Shown in pieces: positions 1-5,186 of a DNA stretch of 9,127 nucleotides. This DNA is from Clostridiales bacterium UBA1246. GTDB lineage: Bacteria; Bacillota; Clostridia; Oscillospirales; Oscillospiraceae. The stretch spans positions 1 to 9,127 of the forward strand of contig DBWE01000007.1 in NCBI GenBank assembly GCA_002308315.1, written 5' to 3'. The notes under the pieces were generated by a model. The model did not search any database and was not told where the DNA came from. It saw only the letters and a program-made list of their open reading frames with translations. Position 1 is the first letter of the stretch. Every line of letters begins with the position of its first letter. Made by a program: the position numbers and the translations under genes.

Positions 1-219
1 CACGCGGCCTTCTATGAGGAGATCCGCTGCCCCTCCATGCCCATGGATACCTCTCCCTTCTCCCTGCCCAGCGGCGGCGCCCCCACCGCTCCGATCCAGC
101 CGAAGAAGGACCCCGCTCCCACGCCCGAACCGAAGCCCACTTCCTTCTTCTGCCCCAACTGCGGGACAAAGATGCCGGTCGGAACTGCCTTCTGCCCCAA
201 CTGCGGCACGAAGCTGTGA
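1..219 (+). CDS. C-terminal fragment of a zinc-ribbon protein
   Basis: The reading frame is open from the first base of the window to a TGA at 217-219, so only the last 72 residues are seen and the true start lies upstream. The visible part has a Pro/Ala-rich linker (about residues 18-47 of the fragment, with repeated P-x-P and K-K-D) followed by a C-terminal double zinc knuckle: two CPNCGTK motifs separated by MPVGTAF, giving C-x2-C and C-x2-C spaced to bind one Zn2+. The protein ends directly after the second knuckle (CGTKL). This tail is common on Firmicutes proteins of several kinds, including SPFH/virion-core-like proteins and membrane proteins with a terminal zinc-ribbon domain, and the missing N-terminal domain would decide which. 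The function is not assignable from this fragment. Zinc binding is inferred from the four cysteines. Confidence 0.75.
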   Translation, partial: HAAFYEEIRCPSMPMDTSPFSLPSGGAPTAPIQPKKDPAPTPEPKPTSFFCPNCGTKMPVGTAFCPNCGTKL

Positions 220-268
220 GTCCCGGCCAGCCGGTCCGCGGGCTGACGGAGCAATTCCGATTCTGATC

Positions 269-319
269 GAGCGAGTCACACATAAGATGTGCGGAATGCG
301 TCTTATGTGTGACTCGCTC
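269..319. repeat. Perfect 19-bp inverted repeat (long hairpin)
   Basis: The left arm GAGCGAGTCACACATAAGA (269-287) is exactly the reverse complement of the right arm at 301-319, with a 13-nt loop (288-300). It starts 49 nt after the stop of the zinc-ribbon gene. Neither side is followed by a T-run on its own strand (GCGTGTCTGCCC after the right arm on the + strand; GATCAGAATCGG after the left arm on the - strand), so it is not a classic intrinsic terminator. It may be a structured transcript end, a REP-like or MITE-like palindromic unit, or a protein binding site. No flanking direct repeat is evident. Confidence 0.85.
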
Positions 320-487
320 TGCGTGTCTGCCCGGGAAAGAAACGGATGATGAAGAAAAGCTGATCCGCTGTGCTATGCCTCTTGCCGGCAGGCCTGTGCG
401 GGGAAGCCGCGGAGGGAAGGGGAAGGCGCAGGCGCTCCGCCCGGATTCCGCGCCTGATTTTCCGGGCCGGAAGCCCACTTTCCGGCC

Positions 488-516
488 TTGACTTTTTCCG
501 GTTTCTCGGGTATGAT
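488..516 (+). promoter_or_regulatory. Sigma-A promoter for the mgtE transcript
   Basis: TTGACT (488-493) and TATGAT (511-516) are separated by 17 nt, each box one base from the consensus (TTGACA, TATAAT) with optimal spacing. Transcription would start near 522-524, giving an untranslated leader of about 250 nt before the mgtE start at 776, long enough for the leader elements described below. It is the best promoter match I found upstream of mgtE. Confidence 0.75.
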
Positions 517-550
517 AAACAATGGTGGAGAACCACCGAATCTGAGAAAA

Positions 551-560
551 AAGGAAGTGA
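551..560 (+). promoter_or_regulatory. Strong ribosome binding site of the leader open frame
   Basis: AAGGAAGTGA matches the extended anti-Shine-Dalgarno complement AAGGAGGTGA at 9 of 10 positions, and stands 6 nt before an ATG at 567. It lies about 30 nt downstream of the predicted transcription start. Such a site has no obvious purpose unless the short frame at 567-650 is translated, and it is the main reason for calling that frame. Confidence 0.65.
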
Positions 561-566
561 GATTTC

Positions 567-650
567 ATGGACGCGGGGAGTAACAGCGGCACCGTTCCGG
601 GCCGAAGTTCCATCAGCGAGGTTCCCTTGCGTACCGGGGATCTCGCATAA
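567..650 (+). CDS. Candidate 27-residue leader peptide upstream of mgtE
   Basis: This ATG-to-TAA frame of 27 codons begins MDAGSNSGTV and ends VPLRTGDLA. It lies between a near-consensus promoter and mgtE, and has a 9/10 Shine-Dalgarno 6 nt before its ATG. The peptide is rich in Ser and Gly, has two prolines and three acidic residues, no hydrophobic segment and no signal peptide. Third codon positions are GC-rich, as in neighbouring genes. The final 11 codons overlap a stable hairpin (616-646), and the stop codon falls just after it, the arrangement expected when ribosome progress controls RNA folding. Precedents by role, not homology, are Salmonella mgtL and mgtP, whose translation senses Mg2+ or proline. 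I do not recognise the peptide and cannot exclude that it is a chance frame or an ordinary small protein. The coding call rests on the ribosome binding site and position. Confidence 0.5.
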   Translation: MDAGSNSGTVPGRSSISEVPLRTGDLA

Positions 651-657
651 TTCGGCC
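587..657 (+). promoter_or_regulatory. Predicted alternative RNA stems in the mgtE leader
   Basis: By hand pairing, 616-626 (GCGAGGTTCCC) folds with 636-646 (GGGGATCTCGC) as an uninterrupted 11-bp stem with two G-U pairs and a 9-nt loop. It is enclosed by a 7-bp stem of 600-606 (GGCCGAA) with 651-657 (TTCGGCC). The 5' strand of that outer stem can instead pair upstream: 587-590 with 601-604 and 592-594 with 598-600, with one bulged A. The two folds are mutually exclusive because both use 600-604. All of these pairings except the 3' strand of the outer stem (651-657) lie inside the short open frame, so a translating ribosome would influence which forms. No known riboswitch class was recognised. 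Regulation is inferred. Confidence 0.45.
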
Positions 658-666
658 AACGTGCCT

Positions 667-774
667 GCTTTTCATGTTCCCTGACCGAGACCGCCGCGCT
701 GTTGTGCGGCAGAGTGCGGAGTGCGCTGCAAGCCGCTTCGCACGGCAGAAAAAACACTGAAAAGGAGGAAAAGC
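667..774 (+). promoter_or_regulatory. Possible mgtE ribosome-site masking stem with two internal hairpins
   Basis: GCTTTTC at 667-673 is complementary to GAAAAGC at 768-774, directly before the mgtE ATG. The pairing can extend by TCC (678-680) with GGA (764-766) inside the Shine-Dalgarno AAGGAGG (762-768). The enclosed sequence forms two tight hairpins: 693-699 with 704-710 (7 bp, loop TGTT) and 714-723 with 734-743 (10 bp with two G-U pairs). This would place the mgtE ribosome binding site in a multi-branched closed structure. There is no T-run after the hairpins, so control of translation start is more likely than termination here. The pairings are seen in the sequence; their use is inference. 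Confidence 0.35.
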
Positions 775-775
775 A

Positions 776-2131
776 ATGGCAGAACATACCGTGATCATGG
801 AAAATACCCTGCGCAAGCTGCTGGCGGAGAAAAAGTATTCCACCCTGCGCGAAATCCTGATCACCATGAATCCGGCGGATATTGCCGCCATTTTTGATGA
901 GCTGGAGGAGGATCGGCTGCCTCTGCTCTATCGTCTGCTGCCCAAGGAGCTGGCGGCGGATACCTTTGTTGAAATGGAGCCCGAGACCCAGGAGCTGCTC
1001 ATACGCGGCTTCTCCGACTCGGAGCTCAAGGCGGTCATAGACGAGCTGTTCGTGGACGACGCGGTCGATATCGTGGAAGAGATGCCCGCGATAGTCGTGA
1101 AACGTATCCTCAAACAGGCGGATCCGGAAATGCGCAGGATGATAAACGACATCCTCAACTATCCCGAGGACTCCGCCGGCAGCATCATGACCACCGAATA
1201 CGTGGACCTGCATCCGTCGATGACGGTGCTCGACGCGGTGCGCCACATCAAGAAAACAGGCGTTGACAAGGAGACCATAAACACCTGTTATGTTACCGAC
1301 AGCAAGCGCTGTCTTGTCGGAATAGTATCCATACGCATGCTTATACTCGCCGACGACGAGCGCACCGTGGGAGATATCATGGAAAGCCATGTGATCTCCG
1401 TTATCACGACCGAGGACAAGGAGTCCGTCGCGCAGATGTTTGTAAAATACGCTTTTACCGCGCTGCCGGTCGTAGATAACGAGGGGCGTCTTGTGGGCAT
1501 CGTGACCGCGGACGACGCCATCGACGTCCTCGTTGACGAGGCTACCGAGGATATAGAAAAGATGGCGGCCATCACGCCGTCGGACAGGCCTTATCTGAAA
1601 ACGTCCGTGATCTCGATTTACGCGAACCGTATCCCCTGGCTTCTGTTGCTGATGATATCCGCCACGTTTACGTGCATGATACTGACGCATTTTGAGGATT
1701 CCCTCGCGGCTCTTGTCGTGCTTACGGCGTATATACCGATGCTGATGGATACCGGGGGCAACTCCGGCAGCCAGGCGTCCGTTACGATCATTCGCGCCCT
1801 CTCGCTCAATGAGCTTGATTTCAAGGACATATTCCGCGTCATATGGAAAGAGATCCGGGTTTCCGTCATGTGTGCGCTCACGCTCGGGGCGGTCAATTTC
1901 GTAAAACTGATGTTTTTTGACAAGGTCGGTTTTCCGGTTGCGGCGGTCATCTGTCTGACTCTCGCAGCTACCGTTCTCGTGGCCAAGATGGTCGGCTGTT
2001 CGCTCCCCATGCTTGCCAAAAGAGCGGGATTTGACCCGGCCGTGTGCGCAAGTCCGTTCATTACCACGATAGTAGACGCTTTGTCGCTGCTGATATACCT
2101 CAGCGTAGCAAGACAGATACTCGGAATATAG
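776..2131 (+). CDS. mgtE: MgtE-type Mg2+ channel/transporter
   Basis: MgtE is an inner-membrane, Mg2+-gated channel that admits Mg2+ and closes when cytosolic Mg2+ is high. The 451-residue protein has the full family layout and usual length. A helical MgtE_N domain covers about residues 20-130. Two CBS domains follow at about 137-200 and 202-258, introduced by the typical YPEDSAGSIMTTEYV segment (129-143). The channel domain with five predicted helices spans about 280-451. The pore signature PMLMDTGGNSGSQ is at 321-333, and D434 in the last helix (TTIVDALSLLIY) corresponds to the Mg2+-coordinating aspartate of Thermus thermophilus MgtE (D432). The start at 776 is fixed by AAGGAGG seven bases upstream; an in-frame ATG seven codons later lacks such a site. 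It is monocistronic by its own promoter and terminator-like hairpin, and preceded by an unusual structured leader. Confidence 0.96.
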   Translation: MAEHTVIMENTLRKLLAEKKYSTLREILITMNPADIAAIFDELEEDRLPLLYRLLPKELAADTFVEMEPETQELLIRGFSDSELKAVIDELFVDDAVDIVEEMPAIVVKRILKQADPEMRRMINDILNYPEDSAGSIMTTEYVDLHPSMTVLDAVRHIKKTGVDKETINTCYVTDSKRCLVGIVSIRMLILADDERTVGDIMESHVISVITTEDKESVAQMFVKYAFTALPVVDNEGRLVGIVTADDAIDVLVDEATEDIEKMAAITPSDRPYLKTSVISIYANRIPWLLLLMISATFTCMILTHFEDSLAALVVLTAYIPMLMDTGGNSGSQASVTIIRALSLNELDFKDIFRVIWKEIRVSVMCALTLGAVNFVKLMFFDKVGFPVAAVICLTLAATVLVAKMVGCSLPMLAKRAGFDPAVCASPFITTIVDALSLLIYLSVARQILGI

Positions 2132-2132
2132 C

Positions 2133-2170
2133 AGATACGGGACGCAAAAGCGTCCCGTATCTTGTGGTTT
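2133..2170 (+). terminator. Terminator-like hairpin after mgtE
   Basis: A perfect 13-bp stem (AGATACGGGACGC, 2133-2145, with 2150-2162) closed by an AAAA tetraloop begins one base after the mgtE stop. The tail TGTGGTTT is only moderately T-rich, so termination may be incomplete or assisted by other factors. Its place between mgtE and the promoter of the purine operon supports the call. Confidence 0.75.
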
Positions 2171-2219
2171 CCCGCTCAATCGAGACGGCTGAAGACGCCG
2201 TATTTTGGACATTCCACTG

Positions 2220-2249
2220 TTGACAGTATCCGAATTCAGATGATATCAT
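2220..2249 (+). promoter_or_regulatory. Predicted promoter of the purine operon
   Basis: A perfect TTGACA -35 box (2220-2225) is followed after 18 nt by TATCAT (2244-2249), one base from TATAAT. A second possible -10, TATGAT, lies at 2254-2259 but has no matching -35. Transcription would start near 2256, leaving a leader of roughly 135 nt before purE. It is the only good promoter between mgtE and purE, so it likely drives the whole pur cluster. Confidence 0.65.
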
Positions 2250-2259
2250 ATTGTATGAT
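2240..2259. promoter_or_regulatory. Overlapping dyads at the -10 of the pur promoter (candidate operator)
   Basis: ATGATATCAT (2240-2249) is a perfect 10-bp palindrome covering the -10 box. It overlaps a second inverted repeat, ATCATA-TTG-TATGAT (2245-2259), which spans the likely start site. A repressor bound here would block polymerase. The regulator is not identified. An upstream TATCCGAAT (2227-2235) only partly resembles the Bacillus PurR PurBox and has no partner half-site. AT-rich promoter DNA can form such dyads by chance. Confidence 0.35.
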
Positions 2260-2392
2260 TTTTTCAGATCGACGCTTTCTTTAATCCGGTACTGAGATGC
2301 CTGCAAGAGCGTACGTGAGGCGGTGTTTTCCGCGTCATCGCATCGACCCTGCACGGCGCTGCGGGGCCGTATTTATTTAAGGAGGTACCGCC
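2256..2392 (+). promoter_or_regulatory. Leader of the purine operon, with hairpin just before the purE ribosome site
   Basis: The leader of about 135 nt can form several short stems: GATGC 2296-2300 with GCATC 2340-2344, GCGG 2320-2323 with CCGC 2330-2333, and ACGGC 2353-2357 with GCCGT 2366-2370. The last is followed by ATTTATTT and then the strong purE Shine-Dalgarno AAGGAGGT (2379-2386). I recognise no purine, PRPP or ZTP riboswitch core. A weak attenuator is possible but not shown. Confidence 0.3.
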
Positions 2393-2887
2393 ATGAAAAA
2401 AGCCGCGGTCATCATGGGCAGCGACAGCGACCTGCCCGCAGTTGAAAAAACGATAAACACTTTAAAAGAATTCGGGATACCGACGCATGTTCACGTCTAT
2501 TCAGCTCACAGGACGCCCGACGAAGCGAGAGAATTCGCTCTCGCCGCGGCTGACAACGGCTTCGGGGTGATCATAGCGGCCGCCGGAATGGCCGCTCACC
2601 TTGCCGGAGCGATGGCCGCAAACACCATCCTGCCGGTAATAGGCATACCGCTGAGCTCCTCCGTGCTTGACGGGACCGACGCGCTGCTGTCCACAGTCAT
2701 GATGCCTCCGGGCGTACCGGTAGCCTCGGTCGGAATTAACGGCGCGGTGAACGCCGCGGTCCTTGCTGCCCAGATACTTGCTCTGGACGACCCGGAGCTG
2801 ACCGGGCGGCTCAAAGAGTATAAAGCGTCCGCGGCGGCCAGGGTAAGGGCAAAGAATGCCGCGATAGAAGAAAAATACAACGCATGA
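2393..2887 (+). CDS. purE: PurE, N5-carboxyaminoimidazole ribonucleotide mutase (class I)
   Basis: PurE moves the carboxyl group of N5-CAIR to carbon 4, giving CAIR, in the cytosolic de novo purine pathway. The 164 residues match the usual 160-170. The nucleotide-binding MGSDSDLP is at 8-15, the class I signature SAHRTP at 37-42, and the glycine-rich catalytic segment AAAGMAAHLAG at 62-72 with the conserved histidine H69. Class II AIR carboxylases carry SAHK instead, so this is most likely a class I enzyme, which needs PurK (N5-CAIR synthetase), not present in this window. In place of the common GAGGAAHLPG it has AAGMAAHLAG. The start follows AAGGAGGT by six bases. It is the first gene of the pur operon, 15 nt upstream of purM. 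Confidence 0.95.
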   Translation: MKKAAVIMGSDSDLPAVEKTINTLKEFGIPTHVHVYSAHRTPDEAREFALAAADNGFGVIIAAAGMAAHLAGAMAANTILPVIGIPLSSSVLDGTDALLSTVMMPPGVPVASVGINGAVNAAVLAAQILALDDPELTGRLKEYKASAAARVRAKNAAIEEKYNA

Positions 2888-2902
2888 CGGGAGAATAAGG
2901 AT

Positions 2903-3907
2903 ATGCATAATTCACGTTCCGACAGTTATGCGGCCGCCGGAGTAGACATTACAGCCGGATACAGGGCCGTGGAACTAATCAAAGGTCATATTGCCAGGAC
3001 AATGACCGAGGGCGCGGGAGGAATAGGCGGCTTCGGAGGATTATTCGAGCTTGATGTAAAGGGCATGGAGCATCCCGTGCTTGTCAGCGGCACCGACGGC
3101 GTCGGTACCAAGCTGAAGCTCGCTTTTCTGCAGGACAGACATGACACCGTCGGTATAGACTGCGTTGCCATGTGCGTGAACGATATTATCTGCTGCGGCG
3201 CAAAGCCGCTGTTTTTTCTTGACTACATAGCCTGCGGGAAAAACGTGCCGGAAAAGATAGCTTCCATCGTTTCGGGCGTTGCCGAAGGCTGCGTGCAGAG
3301 CGGAGCTGCGCTTATCGGCGGCGAAACGGCGGAAATGCCGGGCTTTTATCCCTCCGACGAATACGATCTTGCCGGGTTTGCGGTAGGCGTCGTGGACAAG
3401 AGTCGGATACTTGACAAGACCGCTCTTAAAAAGGGAGACGTCATGATCGCCCTCCCGTCCTCCGGAGTACATTCCAACGGCTTTTCACTCGTCAGAAAAG
3501 TGTTCGGGGAAGAGCGGCTGCGCGGAGAGCTCGGCGCGAGACTGCTTACGCCGACGAAAATATACGTCAGGCCCGTGCTTTCACTGCTCGAAAAAATAAA
3601 AGTAAAATCCATTGCTCACATAACCGGGGGCGGATTTTACGAAAACATTCCCCGCGCTCTCCCGGATGGCGCGGGCGTGAAGATAGCAAAAGCCGATATA
3701 AGAATTCCCGAGATATTCGATATCATCGCATCCGAAGGCGGGATACCCGAAAGGGACATGTTCAACACCTTCAATATGGGCGTGGGCATGTGCGTCACCT
3801 GCGCGCCCGGGGACGCCGACGAAGCGGTGCGTATACTGTGTGACGCCGGCGAAAGCGCCTATATACTCGGCGAAATAAGCGGCAGCGGGGAAGTGGAGAT
3901 ATGCTGA
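2903..3907 (+). CDS. purM: PurM, phosphoribosylformylglycinamidine cyclo-ligase (AIR synthetase)
   Basis: PurM closes the imidazole ring by ATP-dependent conversion of FGAM to AIR. The 334 residues are close to the family norm of about 340-350. Hallmarks in order are AAGVDI (11-16), GTDGVGTK (63-70), [10 protein letters not shown] (86-95), GGETAEMPG (139-147), the PSSGVHSNG nucleotide-binding turn (195-203), [10 protein letters not shown] (251-260) and NMGVGM (291-296). These cover both halves of the PurM/PurL ATP-binding superfamily fold, so the gene is complete. GGGAGAA lies seven bases before the ATG. The stop overlaps the purN start by 7 nt, indicating translational coupling. Confidence 0.96.
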   Translation: MHNSRSDSYAAAGVDITAGYRAVELIKGHIARTMTEGAGGIGGFGGLFELDVKGMEHPVLVSGTDGVGTKLKLAFLQDRHDTVGIDCVAMCVNDIICCGAKPLFFLDYIACGKNVPEKIASIVSGVAEGCVQSGAALIGGETAEMPGFYPSDEYDLAGFAVGVVDKSRILDKTALKKGDVMIALPSSGVHSNGFSLVRKVFGEERLRGELGARLLTPTKIYVRPVLSLLEKIKVKSIAHITGGGFYENIPRALPDGAGVKIAKADIRIPEIFDIIASEGGIPERDMFNTFNMGVGMCVTCAPGDADEAVRILCDAGESAYILGEISGSGEVEIC

Positions 3908-4497
3908 AGGTCAGGACCGCGGTCCTTGTTTCCGGAGGCGGGACCAACCTGCAGGCCTTGATCGACGCATCCGGGCGCGGCGAGCTGCCCGACGCCGAGC
4001 TTGCGCTCGTGGTTTCGAACCGAAAAAGCGCTTTTGCGCTCGAAAGGGCGGAAAAGGCAGGCATACGCGCCGAATATATCGGCAAAGACGGCTTTGAACA
4101 AAAGCTCGGGGCCTTATTGGATGAATGCGGCATAGAGCTCATCGTTCTTGCGGGTTTTTTGAAGATACTCAGCGCCGATTTCACCGAAAAATGGCCCGGA
4201 CGTATCATAAACATACACCCTTCGCTGATACCGTCCTTCTGCGGAGAAGGATATTACGGCCTTCGCGTTCATGAAGAAGCTCTGAAATACGGAGTAAAGG
4301 TCACCGGAGCCACGGTGCATTATGTCAACCACATTCCCGACGGCGGCAGGATCATTTTTCAGAAGGCCGTCAACGTGCTCGAGGGCGACACGCCCGAGCT
4401 CCTTCAGCGCAGAGTAATGGAGCAGGCCGAATGGATATTGCTGCCCGAGGCAGTGGAAAAAGTTGCAAAGGAGATCCGCTATGGAAAATCTTGTTGA
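3901..4497 (+). CDS. purN: PurN, phosphoribosylglycinamide formyltransferase (10-formyl-THF dependent)
   Basis: PurN transfers a formyl group from 10-formyltetrahydrofolate to GAR, giving FGAR. The 198 residues match the family. The phosphate-binding SGGGTNLQ is at 11-18, and the catalytic N-x-H of [11 protein letters not shown] is N104 and H106. The catalytic aspartate is in HIPDGG, D147, corresponding to N106, H108 and D144 of the E. coli enzyme. It shows the GxGYYG variant (GEGYYG, 115-120) of the substrate loop often seen in clostridial enzymes. The ATG lies inside the end of purM (7-nt overlap), with GGGGAAG seven bases upstream. Its own end overlaps the next gene by 17 nt. Confidence 0.95.
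   Translation: MLKVRTAVLVSGGGTNLQALIDASGRGELPDAELALVVSNRKSAFALERAEKAGIRAEYIGKDGFEQKLGALLDECGIELIVLAGFLKILSADFTEKWPGRIINIHPSLIPSFCGEGYYGLRVHEEALKYGVKVTGATVHYVNHIPDGGRIIFQKAVNVLEGDTPELLQRRVMEQAEWILLPEAVEKVAKEIRYGKSC
4468..4473 (+). promoter_or_regulatory. Ribosome binding site deciding the IMP cyclohydrolase start
   Basis: AAGGAG lies inside the 3' end of purN, seven bases before the ATG at 4481. It favours that start over a TTG at 4463, which would overlap this site and add six residues (MQRRSA) with no family support. Confidence 0.7.
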
Positions 4498-5170
4498 GAC
4501 TCTGAAAAACAATTCATACCCCGGAAGAGGGATAGTCATAGGAAAAAAGAACCCCTCGCATATTCGTATCCTGTATTTCATAATGGGCCGCAGCGTAAAC
4601 AGCAGAAACCGCATCTTCTCATTTACGGGAGACGGGATACGCACCGAGGCGTTCGATCCCTCCAAGCTCAGCGATCCCAGTCTGATAATCTATCATCCGG
4701 TGCGTTTTTACAACGAATATATCATAGTGACCAACGGCGATCAGACCGATACGATACGCGACTATCTCGCTGAGGGCCGTACCTTCAGCGACGCGCTCGA
4801 CACTCGTCAGTTCGAGCCCGATCCCCCGAACTTTACGCCCCGCATCTCCGGGCTCATATATCCCGACCTGAGCTTTGAAATGTCGATCCTGCGCAGTTTC
4901 AATAACGGGGCGCAATGCAAGCGTATGTACTGGCACTTCGAGGACGCCTACGACGGTTCGGCGTATTTCATAAGCACCTATAAGCACGACGGGAACCCGC
5001 TTCCTTCCTTTGACACACCTCCGAGAGACGTCGCGCTTCCCGATGCTGACGAGCTGTGGCAGGCGCTTGACAAGGACAACAAGGTATCTCTCTATGCTCT
5101 GGACGTGATCGTCGAAGGCAGCAAAAGAACGATGATACAGAAGATATATAACGTCAACAAAGGCGATTGA
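4481..5170 (+). CDS. purO: PurO-type IMP cyclohydrolase
   Basis: This gene encodes a 229-residue cytosolic enzyme of the IMP_cyclohyd family, first characterised as archaeal PurO, which closes the second purine ring from FAICAR to IMP. It is unrelated in fold to the N-terminal cyclohydrolase domain of ordinary bacterial PurH. Recognisable family blocks are YPGRGIVIGK (13-22), FIMGRSVNSRNR (34-45), RTEAFDPSKLSDPSLIIY (55-72) and TNGDQTDTI (83-91), rich in the Arg and Asn residues of the active site. It overlaps purN by 17 nt and is followed after 16 nt by the AICAR transformylase, so the two enzymes of the last two steps are encoded side by side. Assignment rests on motif recognition, supported strongly by the missing cyclohydrolase domain in the next gene. 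Confidence 0.88.
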   Translation: MENLVETLKNNSYPGRGIVIGKKNPSHIRILYFIMGRSVNSRNRIFSFTGDGIRTEAFDPSKLSDPSLIIYHPVRFYNEYIIVTNGDQTDTIRDYLAEGRTFSDALDTRQFEPDPPNFTPRISGLIYPDLSFEMSILRSFNNGAQCKRMYWHFEDAYDGSAYFISTYKHDGNPLPSFDTPPRDVALPDADELWQALDKDNKVSLYALDVIVEGSKRTMIQKIYNVNKGD

Positions 5171-5186
5171 GAAACGGAGAGGGAAA

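Larger units (their letters stand above)
220..775. other. Long intergenic region between zinc-ribbon gene and mgtE
   Basis: This stretch of 556 bases holds no convincing long gene; the open frames crossing it are Arg/Pro/Ser-rich and have no family resemblance or good start sites. Supported contents, entered separately, are a perfect 19-bp inverted repeat (269-319), a promoter (488-516), a short open frame with a strong ribosome binding site (567-650), RNA stems (587-657), and two tandem hairpins before the mgtE start (693-710 and 714-743). Between 320 and 487 I see only GC-rich sequence. One weak stem, AGGCGC at 424-429 with GCGCCT at 450-455 followed by GATTTT, could be a poor terminator for the upstream gene but is not called. 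Confidence 0.7.

Noticed and set aside
14..349. Open frame overlapping the zinc-ribbon gene in another frame
   Set aside because: It is a Pro/Ser/Arg-rich shadow of the frame that ends with the two CPNCG motifs, and it crosses the palindrome.
571..632. yybP-ykoY (Mn2+) riboswitch: GGGGAGTA at 575-582 and CAGCGAG at 614-620 resemble its two conserved loops
   Set aside because: Only about 30 nt separate the two motifs, too little for the P2 and P3 helices of the aptamer, and the P1 pairing is imperfect, with a two-base bulge.
523..775. M-box (Mg2+) riboswitch in the mgtE leader
   Set aside because: Expected in this position, but the conserved blocks I know (GUUAGGUGAGGCUCCU, the GCUGCUGCCC region, GACGCCAAUGGGU and the UGCUAAAGCUC end) are not present in recognisable form; GCGAGGTTCCC at 616 is only a loose resemblance. 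A covariance-model scan would be decisive.
651..794. Continuation of the leader frame past its TAA as an open frame with Cys-rich sequence
   Set aside because: It lacks a start codon with a ribosome binding site, contains the hairpins, and runs out of frame into mgtE.
2226..2238. Bacillus-type PurBox near the pur promoter
   Set aside because: TATCCGAAT shares only part of AWWWCCGAACWWT and there is no inverted partner half-site at the proper distance.
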